A stretch of DNA of 64,000 nt. Origin: Georgenia satyanarayanai (GTDB lineage: Bacteria; Actinomycetota; Actinomycetes; Actinomycetales; Actinomycetaceae). Position numbers and translations under genes: made by a program. Of this stretch, positions 17,357-25,797 are shown piece after piece. Position 1 is the first letter of the stretch; each line of letters opens with the position of its first letter. The notes under the pieces are model-generated. The model had not been told where the DNA came from and did not search any database. It saw only the letters and a list, made by a program, of their open reading frames with translations. The stretch is taken from contig NZ_VUKC01000003.1 in NCBI RefSeq assembly GCF_009193135.1, positions 1-64,000 on the forward strand. The letters are read 5' to 3'.

Positions 17357-18145
17357 TTACGAGACGTCGCGGCGGGCGGTGCGCCACAGACCGATGGCGA
17401 GGGGGACCCCGATCCACACGGCGGCCGACGTCGCGAGCTGCGCCCACGTCGTCGCCGTCATCTCCGCCGACATGAGGGCGGTCATCGAGAAGTCGAGGTT
17501 GAGCCACTTCGCCGGCTCCTGCAGCGCGTCGACGAGCATGGTGAGCAGGGACCACACCGTGGGCAGCGCGAGGTAGGCGACGATCGCCACCGGCGTGCTG
17601 AGGAACGCCAGCCCGAAGGCCAGGCCCTGGGTGACGAGGAGCAGCAGGGCGAGGAGCATCCCGCCGAGGACCGACCACTCCATGGCCCAGGACCCGTCAC
17701 CGTCCAGCGCCACCATCCCGACGACGTTGAACAGCGCCCCCGCCAGCAGGGCCGCGGCCATGACCGCCACGCCCAGCCCGAGCGCGGAGACGAGCTTGGC
17801 GGCGTTGACCCGGGTGCGGCGCGGCTCGAGGCTGAAGGTCGTCAGCGCCGTCCGCTGGGACCACTCGCCGGTGGCGGCCATGACCCCGAGGAGCGGCAGG
17901 AGGAGCATCTGGGCGAGGGAGGAGGCCATGGTGAGCTCCTGCCAGGTGCGGTTCTCCGGCTCCCCGGTGAACAGCACGAGGGCGATGAGCCCGGCGTTGA
18001 GGAGGACGATCACCGCGAGCAGCCAGGCCCCGGCGCGGGTGTCGAGCTGCTTGCGGAGCTCGACGAGGGCGAGCCGCGTGAAGGGGACGGGTGGGGAGGC
18101 GGTGCGGGCCGTCGTCGTGGGGCGGGTGGTCGTGGGCGCGGTCAT
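17357..18145 (-). CDS. ABC-2 type transporter permease
   Basis: The 262-residue protein has about six hydrophobic segments (for example AWLLAVIVLLNAGLIALVLF, LAQMLLLPLLGVMAATGEW and VWIGVPLAIGLW) and the E-W-x-x-R-T cytoplasmic motif near residue 95, as in BcrB/NatB-type exporters. It starts as ATGA within the end of the ATPase gene, so the two are one transporter. A divergent sensor kinase and regulator suggest stress-induced efflux or membrane-agent resistance; the substrate is unknown. Confidence 0.85.
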   Translation of the reverse strand: MTAPTTTRPTTTARTASPPVPFTRLALVELRKQLDTRAGAWLLAVIVLLNAGLIALVLFTGEPENRTWQELTMASSLAQMLLLPLLGVMAATGEWSQRTALTTFSLEPRRTRVNAAKLVSALGLGVAVMAAALLAGALFNVVGMVALDGDGSWAMEWSVLGGMLLALLLLVTQGLAFGLAFLSTPVAIVAYLALPTVWSLLTMLVDALQEPAKWLNLDFSMTALMSAEMTATTWAQLATSAAVWIGVPLAIGLWRTARRDVS

Positions 18146-19038
18146 GCTGCGGCCTCCTCTCGCCCGTGCTGGGCGGTCGTGTCGAAGAACAGGTCCTCCA
18201 GGCCGGTGGCGGCCGAGGGGCGCAGGTCGGTGAGGACGACGGCGGCAGCCAGGGCCGCCCGGCCGACCTCCTCCGCGGTGGCCGACGTCGTGAGGCCGGT
18301 CCCGGCGCCGGTGACCTCGTGGCCGGCGGCGGTGAGCGCCCGGGCGAGGGTGGTGTCGTCGAGGCTGTGCACCTGCGTGCCGGGGGTGGCGAGGAGCTCC
18401 TCGGCGCTGCCCTGGGCGAGGATGCGGCCGCGGCCGATGATGACGAGGTCGTCGGCGACGGCCTCGACCTCGCGGAGCAGGTGGGAGGAGAGGAGGACCG
18501 TGCCGCCCTCGTCGGCGAAGTCGCGCAGCAGCGCCCGCATCCAGCGGATGCCGGCTGGGTCGAGGCCGTTGACCGGCTCATCGAGGATGAGTACCTCCGG
18601 CTCGCCGAGCAGGGCGTGGGCCAGGCCGAGGCGCTGACGCATGCCGAGGGAGTAGGTCCGCGTCCGCGCTCCCGCCTCCGCCGCGGTGAGACCCACGGTG
18701 GCGAGGACCTCGTCCACCCTGCCGGGACGCAGCCCCATGAGCCGCGCGGACAGGTGGAGCACCTCCCGGCCGGTACGGCCGGCGTGCTGCGCGGAGGCGT
18801 CGAGGAGGACGCCGACCCGCCGGCCCGGGTTGGTGAGCTCGCGGAAGGGGGCGCCGAGGATGGTGGCGCGGCCCGACGTCGGGGTCGTGAGCGCGGTGAG
18901 CATGCGCATGGTGGTGGACTTGCCGGCACCGTTGGGGCCGAGGAACCCGGTGACCCGGCCGGGCCGGGCGGTGAAGGAGACGTCGTCGACGACGGCGCGG
19001 TCGCCGTAGCGTCTAGTCAGGTGCTGTGCGGTGATCAT
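18142..19038 (-). CDS. ABC transporter ATP-binding protein (drug/peptide exporter type)
   Basis: The 298-residue ATPase carries Walker A GFLGPNGAGKSTTMRM, the Q-loop region VGVLLDASAQHAGRTG, a degenerate signature TYSLGMRQRLGLA, Walker B VLILDEPVNGLDPAG and the switch His in LLSSHLLREVE. This is the BcrA/NatA-type exporter pattern. The ATG at 19038 has GGAGGG 8 nt upstream. It pairs with the overlapping permease gene and is divergent from the two-component system starting at 19167. The ~90-residue C-terminal tail after the NBD is typical of the subfamily. Confidence 0.9.
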   Translation of the reverse strand: MITAQHLTRRYGDRAVVDDVSFTARPGRVTGFLGPNGAGKSTTMRMLTALTTPTSGRATILGAPFRELTNPGRRVGVLLDASAQHAGRTGREVLHLSARLMGLRPGRVDEVLATVGLTAAEAGARTRTYSLGMRQRLGLAHALLGEPEVLILDEPVNGLDPAGIRWMRALLRDFADEGGTVLLSSHLLREVEAVADDLVIIGRGRILAQGSAEELLATPGTQVHSLDDTTLARALTAAGHEVTGAGTGLTTSATAEEVGRAALAAAVVLTDLRPSAATGLEDLFFDTTAQHGREEAAA

Positions 19039-19120
19039 GGGACAACCCTCCGGGACGGCAGGGCGGTGCGGATCGGCGCTCCGGCTCGGCCGGGTCAACC
19101 TTTCGGCGGACGACAGCGAG

Positions 19121-19145
19121 CCCGCCGGTGGACCGGACCGGCGGG
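19121..19145. promoter_or_regulatory. Perfect 9-bp inverted repeat in the ABC/two-component divergent region
   Basis: CCCGCCGGT (19121-19129) and ACCGGCGGG (19137-19145) flank a 7-base spacer. The element occupies the -35 region of the sensor-kinase promoter and lies 83 bp upstream of the ABC ATPase start. It is a candidate binding site for the co-encoded response regulator; this is an inference. Confidence 0.45.
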
Positions 19146-19154
19146 TGGCGTCCC

Positions 19155-19160
19155 TAGGCT
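19155..19160 (+). promoter_or_regulatory. -10 box for a leaderless sensor-kinase transcript
   Basis: TAGGCT is followed by exactly six bases and the ATG at 19167. There is no ribosome site upstream. Confidence 0.55.
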
Positions 19161-19166
19161 GGCCGG

Positions 19167-20486
19167 ATGTACCCCGCGCTCCCTCCTGCGCCGGCCGTCC
19201 CGGTACCGGTGGCCGTCCGGCCGGCCGTCGCCCACGACCCGGGGCAGCCTCCCGCCCTGCGGCCGTGGTCCCGCGTCTGGCGCTACCTCGTCGCGGCGGG
19301 CGTCGCGATGGTGCTGTGGCTCTCCGTGGCCGCGGACTTCATCCCGGTGGCCGACGCCCCGCTGCCGGCCGACGTCGAGGCGCGGATCGGCGGGGCGCTC
19401 GTCCTCGACGCGGTGCTCGGCGTCATCGCCCTCGCGCTGCTGCCGCTGCGCCGCCGCCACCCGGTCCTCGTCGCGACGCTCACGGGGGCGATGTCGGCCG
19501 TCTCCGCGTCCGCGGTGGGCGCGGGCGTGGTGGCGGCGGTGTCGGTCGCGACGTGGCGGCGGTGGCGGTGGGTGGCACCCGTCGTCGTCACGTGGACGGG
19601 CGCCACCGTCGTCTACGAGCTCGTCTGGCGGCCGGCCATCGTCGACGACGGCAGCACGGTGGGTTTCGCCGCCCTGGCCGGCGGACTCGCGATGGGGGTC
19701 ATCGGCACCTGCGTGGCCACCGGCTTCTACGTCGGTGCGCGGCGTGAGCTGCTCGCGACGCTGCGTCAGCGCGCGGAGACGGCCGAGCGGGAGCAGGCGG
19801 CCAAGGCGGACGCGGCGCGGGAGGCCGAGCGCACCCGCATCGCCCGCGAGATGCACGACGTGCTGGCCCACCGGATCTCGCTCGTCGCCATGCACGCCGG
19901 CGCGCTCGCCTACCGCACCGACCTCTCCCGGGAGGAGACCGCCGAGGCCGCCGGTGTCATCCAGCGCAGCGCTCACCTCGCGCTGAGCGAGCTGCGCGAG
20001 GTGCTCGGGGTGCTGCGCGCCGGCGGGACTCCGGCCCCCGACGACGGCGCCCCGGCCGAGCCGCCGCAGCCGCTCCTCGCCCAGGTGCGCGAGCTCGTCG
20101 ACGGAGCGCGTGTCCAGGTCGAGGCGGCGCTGGACCCGAGCGGTCTGCCGGGCGGGGACCTCCGCGGCGTCGGCGACCTCCCGGCGACGACCTCACGCAC
20201 CGCCTACCGGGTCGTCCAGGAGGCGCTGACCAACGCGTGCAAGCACGCCCCGGGGAGCGACGTCGTCGTCCACCTCGCCGGGGGACCGGGCGGGCTGCTC
20301 ACCATCGAGGTCCACAACGGCCCGCCCACCTGGGGCGGGTCGCTGCCCGCCGCGCCCGGGAGCGGCTTCGGGCTCGTCGGCCTCGCCGAGCGGGTCGAGC
20401 TGGCCGGCGGCGTGCTCGAGCACGCGGCCGGGCCGGACGGCTCCTTCACCGTGCGATGCTGGCTGCCGTGGGAGGAGAGCAGGTGA
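19167..20486 (+). CDS. Two-component sensor histidine kinase (NarL-partner, HisKA_3 type)
   Basis: The 439-residue membrane kinase has several hydrophobic segments in residues ~40-190, then the dimerisation/phosphoacceptor box RTRIAREMHDVLAHRISL with the conserved His. It ends in a HATPase domain with VVQEALTNACKHAPGS (N box) and GSGFGLVGLAERVELAGG (G box). This is the HPK7/DesK-like architecture that pairs with LuxR-type regulators such as the one overlapping its 3' end. The signal is unknown; the divergent ABC exporter suggests envelope stress or an antimicrobial. Confidence 0.9.
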   Translation: MYPALPPAPAVPVPVAVRPAVAHDPGQPPALRPWSRVWRYLVAAGVAMVLWLSVAADFIPVADAPLPADVEARIGGALVLDAVLGVIALALLPLRRRHPVLVATLTGAMSAVSASAVGAGVVAAVSVATWRRWRWVAPVVVTWTGATVVYELVWRPAIVDDGSTVGFAALAGGLAMGVIGTCVATGFYVGARRELLATLRQRAETAEREQAAKADAAREAERTRIAREMHDVLAHRISLVAMHAGALAYRTDLSREETAEAAGVIQRSAHLALSELREVLGVLRAGGTPAPDDGAPAEPPQPLLAQVRELVDGARVQVEAALDPSGLPGGDLRGVGDLPATTSRTAYRVVQEALTNACKHAPGSDVVVHLAGGPGGLLTIEVHNGPPTWGGSLPAAPGSGFGLVGLAERVELAGGVLEHAAGPDGSFTVRCWLPWEESR

Positions 20487-21145
20487 GCGCGCCGCGCGTG
20501 CGCGTGGTGGTCGTCGACGACGACGCGCTCGTCCGGACCGGTCTGCGACTCATGCTCGGCGGGAGCGACGTCGTCGAGCTCGTGGGCGAGGCGGGGGACG
20601 GCCACGAGGGCCTCACCGTCATCGAGCGGGAGCACCCCGACGTCGTCCTCATGGACATCCGGATGCCCGGCCTGGACGGGCTCGCGGCGACGCGCCGGCT
20701 GTCCGAGCGCGGCTCGCGCACCCGCGTCATCGTCCTCACGACCTTCGACACCGACGAGATGGTGCTCACGGCCCTGCGTCACGGCGCGGCCGGGTTCCTC
20801 CTCAAGGACACCCCTCCCGCCGAGCTCGTCGACGCCGTCGTCCGCGTCGCGCGCGGTGAGCCGATGCTCTCCCCGAGCGTCACCGCCCAGGTCATCACCG
20901 CCGCCACCCGCACACCGGACGACTCGCGCGAGAAGCACGCGAGGGAGCGGGTCGCGCGGCTCACCGACCGGGAGCGCGAGGTCGCCGTGGCGATCGGGCG
21001 GGGCCTGTCGAACGCGGAGATCGCCGCCGAGCTCTACCTCGGCCTGGCGACGGTCAAGACCCACATCGGCCGCCTGTTCACCAAGCTCGAGGCGGGCAAC
21101 CGGGTGCAGATCGCGCTCTGCGTCCACGACGCCGGCCTCACCTGA
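20483..21145 (+). CDS. Response regulator, NarL/FixJ family
   Basis: The 220-residue regulator has a receiver domain ([18 protein letters not shown]; phosphoacceptor Asp in [14 protein letters not shown]; Thr in VLTTFDT; Lys in [11 protein letters not shown]). A LuxR-type helix-turn-helix follows ([36 protein letters not shown]). The GTG start overlaps the kinase stop as GTGA and has GGAGGAGA upstream. It is the cognate partner of the kinase and probably controls the divergent ABC exporter. Confidence 0.93.
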   Translation: MSAPRVRVVVVDDDALVRTGLRLMLGGSDVVELVGEAGDGHEGLTVIEREHPDVVLMDIRMPGLDGLAATRRLSERGSRTRVIVLTTFDTDEMVLTALRHGAAGFLLKDTPPAELVDAVVRVARGEPMLSPSVTAQVITAATRTPDDSREKHARERVARLTDREREVAVAIGRGLSNAEIAAELYLGLATVKTHIGRLFTKLEAGNRVQIALCVHDAGLT

Positions 21146-21167
21146 GTGCGCCCCTGAGCGCGGCGGT

Positions 21168-21173
21168 TAGCGT
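21168..21173 (+). promoter_or_regulatory. Candidate -10 box for der
   Basis: TAGCGT lies 22 bp before the first ATG of der and would start a transcript near 21180. This argues against translation starting at the in-frame GTG inside the box (21172). Confidence 0.4.
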
Positions 21174-21195
21174 GGAACGGCCCGAGCACGCGACA

Positions 21196-22677
21196 ATGGC
21201 CGGCGTGAGCGACTCCGAGGACTTCCCGACCACCCCGGCCGACGACGAGCAGCGCGCCGCGGCCCTGCGCGCCGGGCTGTCCGACTACGTGCTGGACGAG
21301 GAGGACGCCGCCCTCCTCGCGTCCGCCGACGACGCCCCCGCCGAGGACCGGCCGGAGGCACCGCTGCCGGTGCTCGCGGTCGTCGGGCGCCCGAACGTCG
21401 GCAAGTCCACGCTCGTCAACCGCGTGCTCGGCCGCCGCGAGGCCGTCGTCCAGGACGTCCCGGGCGTCACCCGTGACCGCGTCAGCTACCCCGCCGAGTG
21501 GGCCGGGCGCCGCTTCACGCTCGTCGACACCGGCGGCTGGGAGCACGACGCCGCCGGGCTCAACGCCCGCGTCGCCGAGCAGGCGGAGGTCGCGATCGCG
21601 ATGGCGGACGCCGTCATGTTCATCGTCGACGCGACCGTGGGCCCGACGAGCACCGACGAGCAGGTCGTCCGGATGCTGCGGAAGTCCGGCAAGCCGGTCG
21701 TCCTCGTCGCGAACAAGGTCGACTCGCCCGCGCAGGAGTCCGACGCCGCCGCCCTGTGGTCGCTCGGGCTCGGGCAGCCGTGGTCCGTGTCCGCGCTGCA
21801 CGGGCGCGGGTCGGGTGACGTGCTCGACGCGGCGATGGCGGTGCTCCCCGAGGTCTCCGCGGTCGCGAACCCGCTGCCCGAGGGTGGCCCGCGGCGCGTG
21901 GCCCTCGTCGGCCGCCCGAACGTCGGCAAGTCCAGCCTCCTCAACGCGATCGCCGGCCAGCAGCGCGTCGTCGTCGACGACGTCGCCGGCACCACCCGCG
22001 ACCCGGTCGACGAGCTCGTCCTCCTCGGCGGCCGCCCGTGGTGGCTCGTCGACACCGCCGGCATCCGCCGCCGCGTCCACCAGACCAAGGGCGCGGACTT
22101 CTACGCCTCCCTGCGCACGCAGGCGGCGCTGGAGAAGGCGGAGGTGGCCGTCGTCCTCATCGACTCCTCGGTCCCGCTGACCGAGCAGGACACGCGCGTC
22201 ATCCAGCAGGTCATCGAGGCCGGGCGGGCGCTCGTCATCGCCTACAACAAGTGGGACCTCATGGACGACGACCAGCGCCACCTCCTCGAGCGAGCCGTCG
22301 AGCAGGACCTCGTCCAGACCCAGTGGGCACCACGGGTCAACATCTCCGCGAAGACCCGCTGGCACGTCGACCGCCTCACCAAGGCGCTCGACACCGCGCT
22401 GGGCGGGTGGGACACCCGCATCTCCACCGGCAAGCTCAACTCCTTCCTCGGCGAGCTCACCGCCGCGAACCCGCACCCGGTGCGCGGGGGCAAGCAGCCG
22501 CGCATCCTCTTCGCCACGCAGGCTGACAGCCGCCCGCCGCGCTTCGTCATCTTCGCCACCGGCTTCATCGAGCACGGCTACCGCCGCTTCATCGAGCGCA
22601 AGCTCCGCGAGAACTTCGGCTTCGTCGGCACGCCGATCGAGATCAGCGTCCGCGTGCGCGAGAAGCGCCGCCGCTGA
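21196..22677 (+). CDS. der: GTPase Der (EngA), ribosome assembly
   Basis: The protein has two tandem GTPase domains: G1 [18 protein letters not shown] with DTGGWEHDA and ANKVD, then [17 protein letters not shown] with DTAGIRRR and YNKWD. A C-terminal KH-like domain ends in [20 protein letters not shown]. Der is an essential factor for 50S ribosome maturation. The start is uncertain between ATG 21196 (493 residues) and GTG 21205; neither has a clear ribosome site. The acidic N-terminal ~60 residues are typical of actinobacterial Der. Confidence 0.95.
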   Translation: MAGVSDSEDFPTTPADDEQRAAALRAGLSDYVLDEEDAALLASADDAPAEDRPEAPLPVLAVVGRPNVGKSTLVNRVLGRREAVVQDVPGVTRDRVSYPAEWAGRRFTLVDTGGWEHDAAGLNARVAEQAEVAIAMADAVMFIVDATVGPTSTDEQVVRMLRKSGKPVVLVANKVDSPAQESDAAALWSLGLGQPWSVSALHGRGSGDVLDAAMAVLPEVSAVANPLPEGGPRRVALVGRPNVGKSSLLNAIAGQQRVVVDDVAGTTRDPVDELVLLGGRPWWLVDTAGIRRRVHQTKGADFYASLRTQAALEKAEVAVVLIDSSVPLTEQDTRVIQQVIEAGRALVIAYNKWDLMDDDQRHLLERAVEQDLVQTQWAPRVNISAKTRWHVDRLTKALDTALGGWDTRISTGKLNSFLGELTAANPHPVRGGKQPRILFATQADSRPPRFVIFATGFIEHGYRRFIERKLRENFGFVGTPIEISVRVREKRRR

Positions 22678-23705
22678 TGCCCGACGGCACGGTGTCCCGA
22701 CGGCACGTCCTCCTCCGGTGGGGCCTGCCCCGGGACCCGCGCGCCGGTGAGCACGTTCTTGGCTTCGTGCTCACGACGGTCGTCACGATCTTCGCCACCC
22801 GCGGCCTTCTCCAGCTCACCGGCTTCCCGCAGGTCGGCGGGGAGACCCTCCACGTGGCGCACGTCCTGTGGGGCGGGCTGTTCATGGCGCTGGCCATGGT
22901 GCTCGTGCTGTCCTTCGCCGGGCCGGTCGTCCGGCCGCCGGCGGCCTTCCTCGGCGGGATCGGCTTCGGCCTGTTCATCGACGAGGTCGGGAAGTTCCTC
23001 ACCAACGACAACGACTACTTCTTCCAGCCGGCGCCGATGATCATGTACGTCACGCTGGTCGTGCTCGTCGTCCTCGCCGACGTGCTCCACGGGCGCCGCC
23101 CGCCGCACCCGAGCGAGCAGCTCGCCGCCGCGGCCGACCACGCCGTCGCCGGACTGGCGGGCGGGCTGAGCCCGCAGCGGCGCGAGGTCGCGCGCGAGCT
23201 GCTGCGGCAGGGGAGCGGAGGCCGCGGCGAGGCGGAGGTCGAGGCGCTCCTCGCCGCCGTCCCCGACGACCACAGCGAGCTCCCCGACCCGCTCGAGCTC
23301 GCCACCCGCAAGGTGCGCGGTCTGCTCCGCGGCGTCGTGCGCGGCTCGTGGACGACGGCGGTGGCCGGGGCGCTGCTCGTCCTCGCCCTCGGCGGGGGCG
23401 TCGTCGTCATCCTCACCGCCGACGACGGCGCACCCACCTGGTCGTTGTGGGCCGCGGCGGCGTCGACGGTCGTCGTCGTGGCGGCGGCGGCTCGCGCGTG
23501 GACGCTTCTCGGCCGGGACCGCTACGACGCCTTCCAGTGGCTGCGGCGGGCGCTGACGATCCAGCTCCTCGTGACGGTCGTGGGCCTGTACCGGATCGAC
23601 CCGTGGCCGGCGACGGCCGTCATGACGATTGCCCTGCTCGGCCTCGGGGTCGTGCAGGCGGAGAAGGTGCGCCTGGAGCAGACGGGGCAGGGCGCCGCCC
23701 ACTGA
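22677..23705 (+). CDS. Uncharacterised polytopic membrane protein
   Basis: The 342-residue protein overlaps the der stop by one base and is likely co-transcribed. About seven hydrophobic segments are visible: three to four in residues 30-135 (for example LGFVLTTVVTIFATRGLL, LFMALAMVLVLSFAGP, MYVTLVVLVVLADVL) and three after residue 220. A hydrophilic cytoplasmic part (residues ~140-215) lies between. The motif GIGFGLFIDEVGKFLTNDND, with acidic residues in a membrane loop, is the most distinctive feature. I do not recognise a characterised family and assign no function. Confidence 0.8.
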   Translation: MPDGTVSRRHVLLRWGLPRDPRAGEHVLGFVLTTVVTIFATRGLLQLTGFPQVGGETLHVAHVLWGGLFMALAMVLVLSFAGPVVRPPAAFLGGIGFGLFIDEVGKFLTNDNDYFFQPAPMIMYVTLVVLVVLADVLHGRRPPHPSEQLAAAADHAVAGLAGGLSPQRREVARELLRQGSGGRGEAEVEALLAAVPDDHSELPDPLELATRKVRGLLRGVVRGSWTTAVAGALLVLALGGGVVVILTADDGAPTWSLWAAAASTVVVVAAAARAWTLLGRDRYDAFQWLRRALTIQLLVTVVGLYRIDPWPATAVMTIALLGLGVVQAEKVRLEQTGQGAAH

Positions 23706-23759
23706 GTGACGCCGCGCACAGTGGCCTGTCGCGGTTTCGGTTCGGACGCGTCTCTGGGG

Positions 23760-23765
23760 TAATCT
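23760..23765 (+). promoter_or_regulatory. -10 box of the tRNA-Pro gene
   Basis: TAATCT lies 25 bp before the tRNA, a normal distance for a short 5' leader. The -35 region is not clear. Confidence 0.45.
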
Positions 23766-23790
23766 TCTCTAGGTTCGTTCGCGAGCCAGA

Positions 23791-23864
<74 letters not shown>

Positions 23865-23871
23865 CAGAAAC

Positions 23872-23910
23872 AGAGCCGTGACCTCGGAGTACGAGGTCAC
23901 GGCTCTTTGT
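23872..23910 (+). terminator. Intrinsic terminator of tRNA-Pro
   Basis: AGAGCCGTGACCTCG (23872-23886) and CGAGGTCACGGCTCT (23892-23906) form a perfect 15-bp stem with loop GAGTA, followed by TTGT. It is the most canonical terminator in the window. Confidence 0.9.
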
Positions 23911-23963
23911 CGAACGTCTTGACGTGACGGACCGGACCGTGGCGTCCGTCCCGGCGAGGGCGG

Positions 23964-24785
23964 TCAGCGGGTGAGCCAGGCGAGCAGGTCCGCGGTGAAC
24001 TCCTCCTCGTAGGCGCCGTGGAGGCCGTGCGGTGCCCCCGGGTACACCGTGAGCATCGCGTCCGCGAGCAGCTCGGCGGTCTTGGGAGCGGAGGCGCGGA
24101 AGGGGACGATCTGGTCGTCGTCGCCGTGCGCGACGAGGACCGGGATGGTGATCGCGCGAAGGTCGGCCGTGTAGTCGACGGCGGAGAACTGGGCGATGCA
24201 GTCGTACGCGGGCGCGAGGCCGGCCTGCATGGAGAGCCGCCAGAACTGGTCCCGGACGCCCTGCGAGAGGGTCGACCCGTCACGGTTGCCCCCGTAGAAC
24301 GGCACGGACAGGTCCTGGTAGAACTGTGAGCGGTCGGCCAGCACCCCGGTGCGGATGTCGTCGAACGCCTCGATCGGTGTGCCCTCGGGGTTGTCGGGCG
24401 TCTGGAGCATGAGGGGCGGGACGGCACCGAGCAGGACGGCCCTGCTCACCCGCTCCGACCCGTGGCGCGCCAGGTAGTGCACCACCTCCCCGCCGCCCGT
24501 CGAGTGCCCGACGAGGACGGCGTCACGCAGGTCGAGCGCCTCGAGGACGGCCGCGAGGTCGTCGGCGTAGTGGTCCATGTCGTTGCCCTCGGAGGTCTGG
24601 GTGGACCTGCCGTGCCCCCGCCGGTCGTGAGCGATCCCGCGGAAGCCGGCGTCCGCCACCGCCTTGAGCTGGCGGTCCCAGGCGTCGGCGTTGAGCGGCC
24701 AGCCGTGGCTGAAGACGACGGGGGGACCGGCCCCCCAGTCCTTGTAGAAGATCTCGACTCCGTCCGATGTCGTGACGACAGGCAT
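23964..24785 (-). CDS. Alpha/beta hydrolase, non-heme chloroperoxidase-like
   Basis: The 273-residue protein matches cofactor-free haloperoxidases/esterases: oxyanion region VVFSHGWPLNADAWD, HDRRGHGRSTQ, nucleophile elbow VGHSTGGGEVV (Ser ~98), acid HGDDDQIVP and catalytic His in PHGLHGAY. The ATG at 24785 has AAGGAG 6 nt upstream. Such enzymes hydrolyse esters or form peracids; the natural substrate is unknown. A second, unrelated-sequence hydrolase lies 42 bp upstream in the same orientation, so the two may be co-transcribed. Confidence 0.88.
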   Translation of the reverse strand: MPVVTTSDGVEIFYKDWGAGPPVVFSHGWPLNADAWDRQLKAVADAGFRGIAHDRRGHGRSTQTSEGNDMDHYADDLAAVLEALDLRDAVLVGHSTGGGEVVHYLARHGSERVSRAVLLGAVPPLMLQTPDNPEGTPIEAFDDIRTGVLADRSQFYQDLSVPFYGGNRDGSTLSQGVRDQFWRLSMQAGLAPAYDCIAQFSAVDYTADLRAITIPVLVAHGDDDQIVPFRASAPKTAELLADAMLTVYPGAPHGLHGAYEEEFTADLLAWLTR

Positions 24786-24827
24786 GACGTGCTCCTTCGC
24801 GAGGGTGGTGGTCGGTGGGTCCGGCGT

Positions 24828-25670
24828 TCAGACCGCGTGCGGGTGCGTGCTGTCGTCCCGGCGGCCGGCGTGGGCGAGGGCCCACTCGAGAGCGTGGTCG
24901 GCGATCTCCTCCCAGCCGTCCTGGGCGGTCATGAGGTGGGCCCGCCGGGGATAGGTCTCGTGCTCGGTCACCGTGCCCGGCGCCCGGTACTTCCGGGCGT
25001 TCGCGCGCTGCACCGACGGCGGCATGATGTGGTCGTCCGAGCCGGAGAGGAAGAGCAGTGGCGGGCGCGCGGCGTTGCGGTAGTCGACCCAGATGTCCTG
25101 GTGGCCGGGCCGGAAGTTGGCGAGGACGCCGTTCCACAGCGTGCCGCCGGAGGCGGGGATCGCGTACCGCTCGTAGGCCCGGCGCGCCTCGGCCGCGGTG
25201 AAGCCGACGTTCGTGAACGCGTAGCTGAACTGCTCGAAGGTCAGGGGGACGGCCCGCCGCCGGTTGGCGGGCGAGCGCAGCACCGGGAAGGTCGACCGCA
25301 CCTGGGACAGGGGCGTCGTGCGGACCCCCTCCGTCGGGGCCGAGTTGAGGGCCACGCCGGCCGCGCCGTAGCCCCGGTCGAGCAGGACCTGCGTGAAGGC
25401 GCCGCCGGCGGAGTGGCCGATGATGACCGGCGGCGTGGGCAGCGTCTGCACCACCGAGACCAGGTGGTCGACGATCTGGGCCCCGGTGACGGTGGCGATG
25501 GGGGAGGGGTCGGCGTTGAGCGCCTCGACCTCCACCTCGAAGCCGGGATAGGCCGGGGCGAGGACACGGAAGCCCTGGGCCTCGTAGTGGGCCTTCCAGT
25601 CCTCCCAGCTGCGGGGCGTCACCCAGAAGCCGTGGACGAGAACGACGGTGTCGGGAGTCGGTGTGCTCAT
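24828..25670 (-). CDS. Alpha/beta hydrolase
   Basis: The 280-residue protein has VVLVHGFWVTPRSWEDW near the N-terminus, the elbow IIGHSAGGAFTQVLL (Ser ~95), the acid in LSGSDDHIMPP and a C-terminal His in RRAHLMTAQDGWEE. It is a lipase/esterase-like member without a signal peptide, so it is cytoplasmic. The ATG at 25670 lies six bases after a TAGCGT hexamer, suggesting a leaderless message. A palindrome at 25707 overlaps its -35 region, and the divergent LuxR-type regulator is a plausible controller. Confidence 0.85.
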   Translation of the reverse strand: MSTPTPDTVVLVHGFWVTPRSWEDWKAHYEAQGFRVLAPAYPGFEVEVEALNADPSPIATVTGAQIVDHLVSVVQTLPTPPVIIGHSAGGAFTQVLLDRGYGAAGVALNSAPTEGVRTTPLSQVRSTFPVLRSPANRRRAVPLTFEQFSYAFTNVGFTAAEARRAYERYAIPASGGTLWNGVLANFRPGHQDIWVDYRNAARPPLLFLSGSDDHIMPPSVQRANARKYRAPGTVTEHETYPRRAHLMTAQDGWEEIADHALEWALAHAGRRDDSTHPHAV

Positions 25671-25706
25671 GCCGGCACGCTAGGGAGGGGCCCGTGCGTG
25701 GGGCAT

Positions 25707-25720
25707 CAGTCAGGTGACTG
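25707..25720. promoter_or_regulatory. Palindrome in the hydrolase/LuxR divergent region
   Basis: CAGTCA-GG-TGACTG is a perfect 6-2-6 inverted repeat. It lies 37-50 bp upstream of the hydrolase start, over the -35 region of its TAGCGT promoter, and 78 bp upstream of the regulator gene. It is a candidate operator. Confidence 0.45.
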
Positions 25721-25797
25721 TCCGCGCGCCCGCGACGACCGAGTCGGGGCTCGACCGGGTCTGGACGGCCCCCGGCCGGACGAGGACAATCTCGGCC

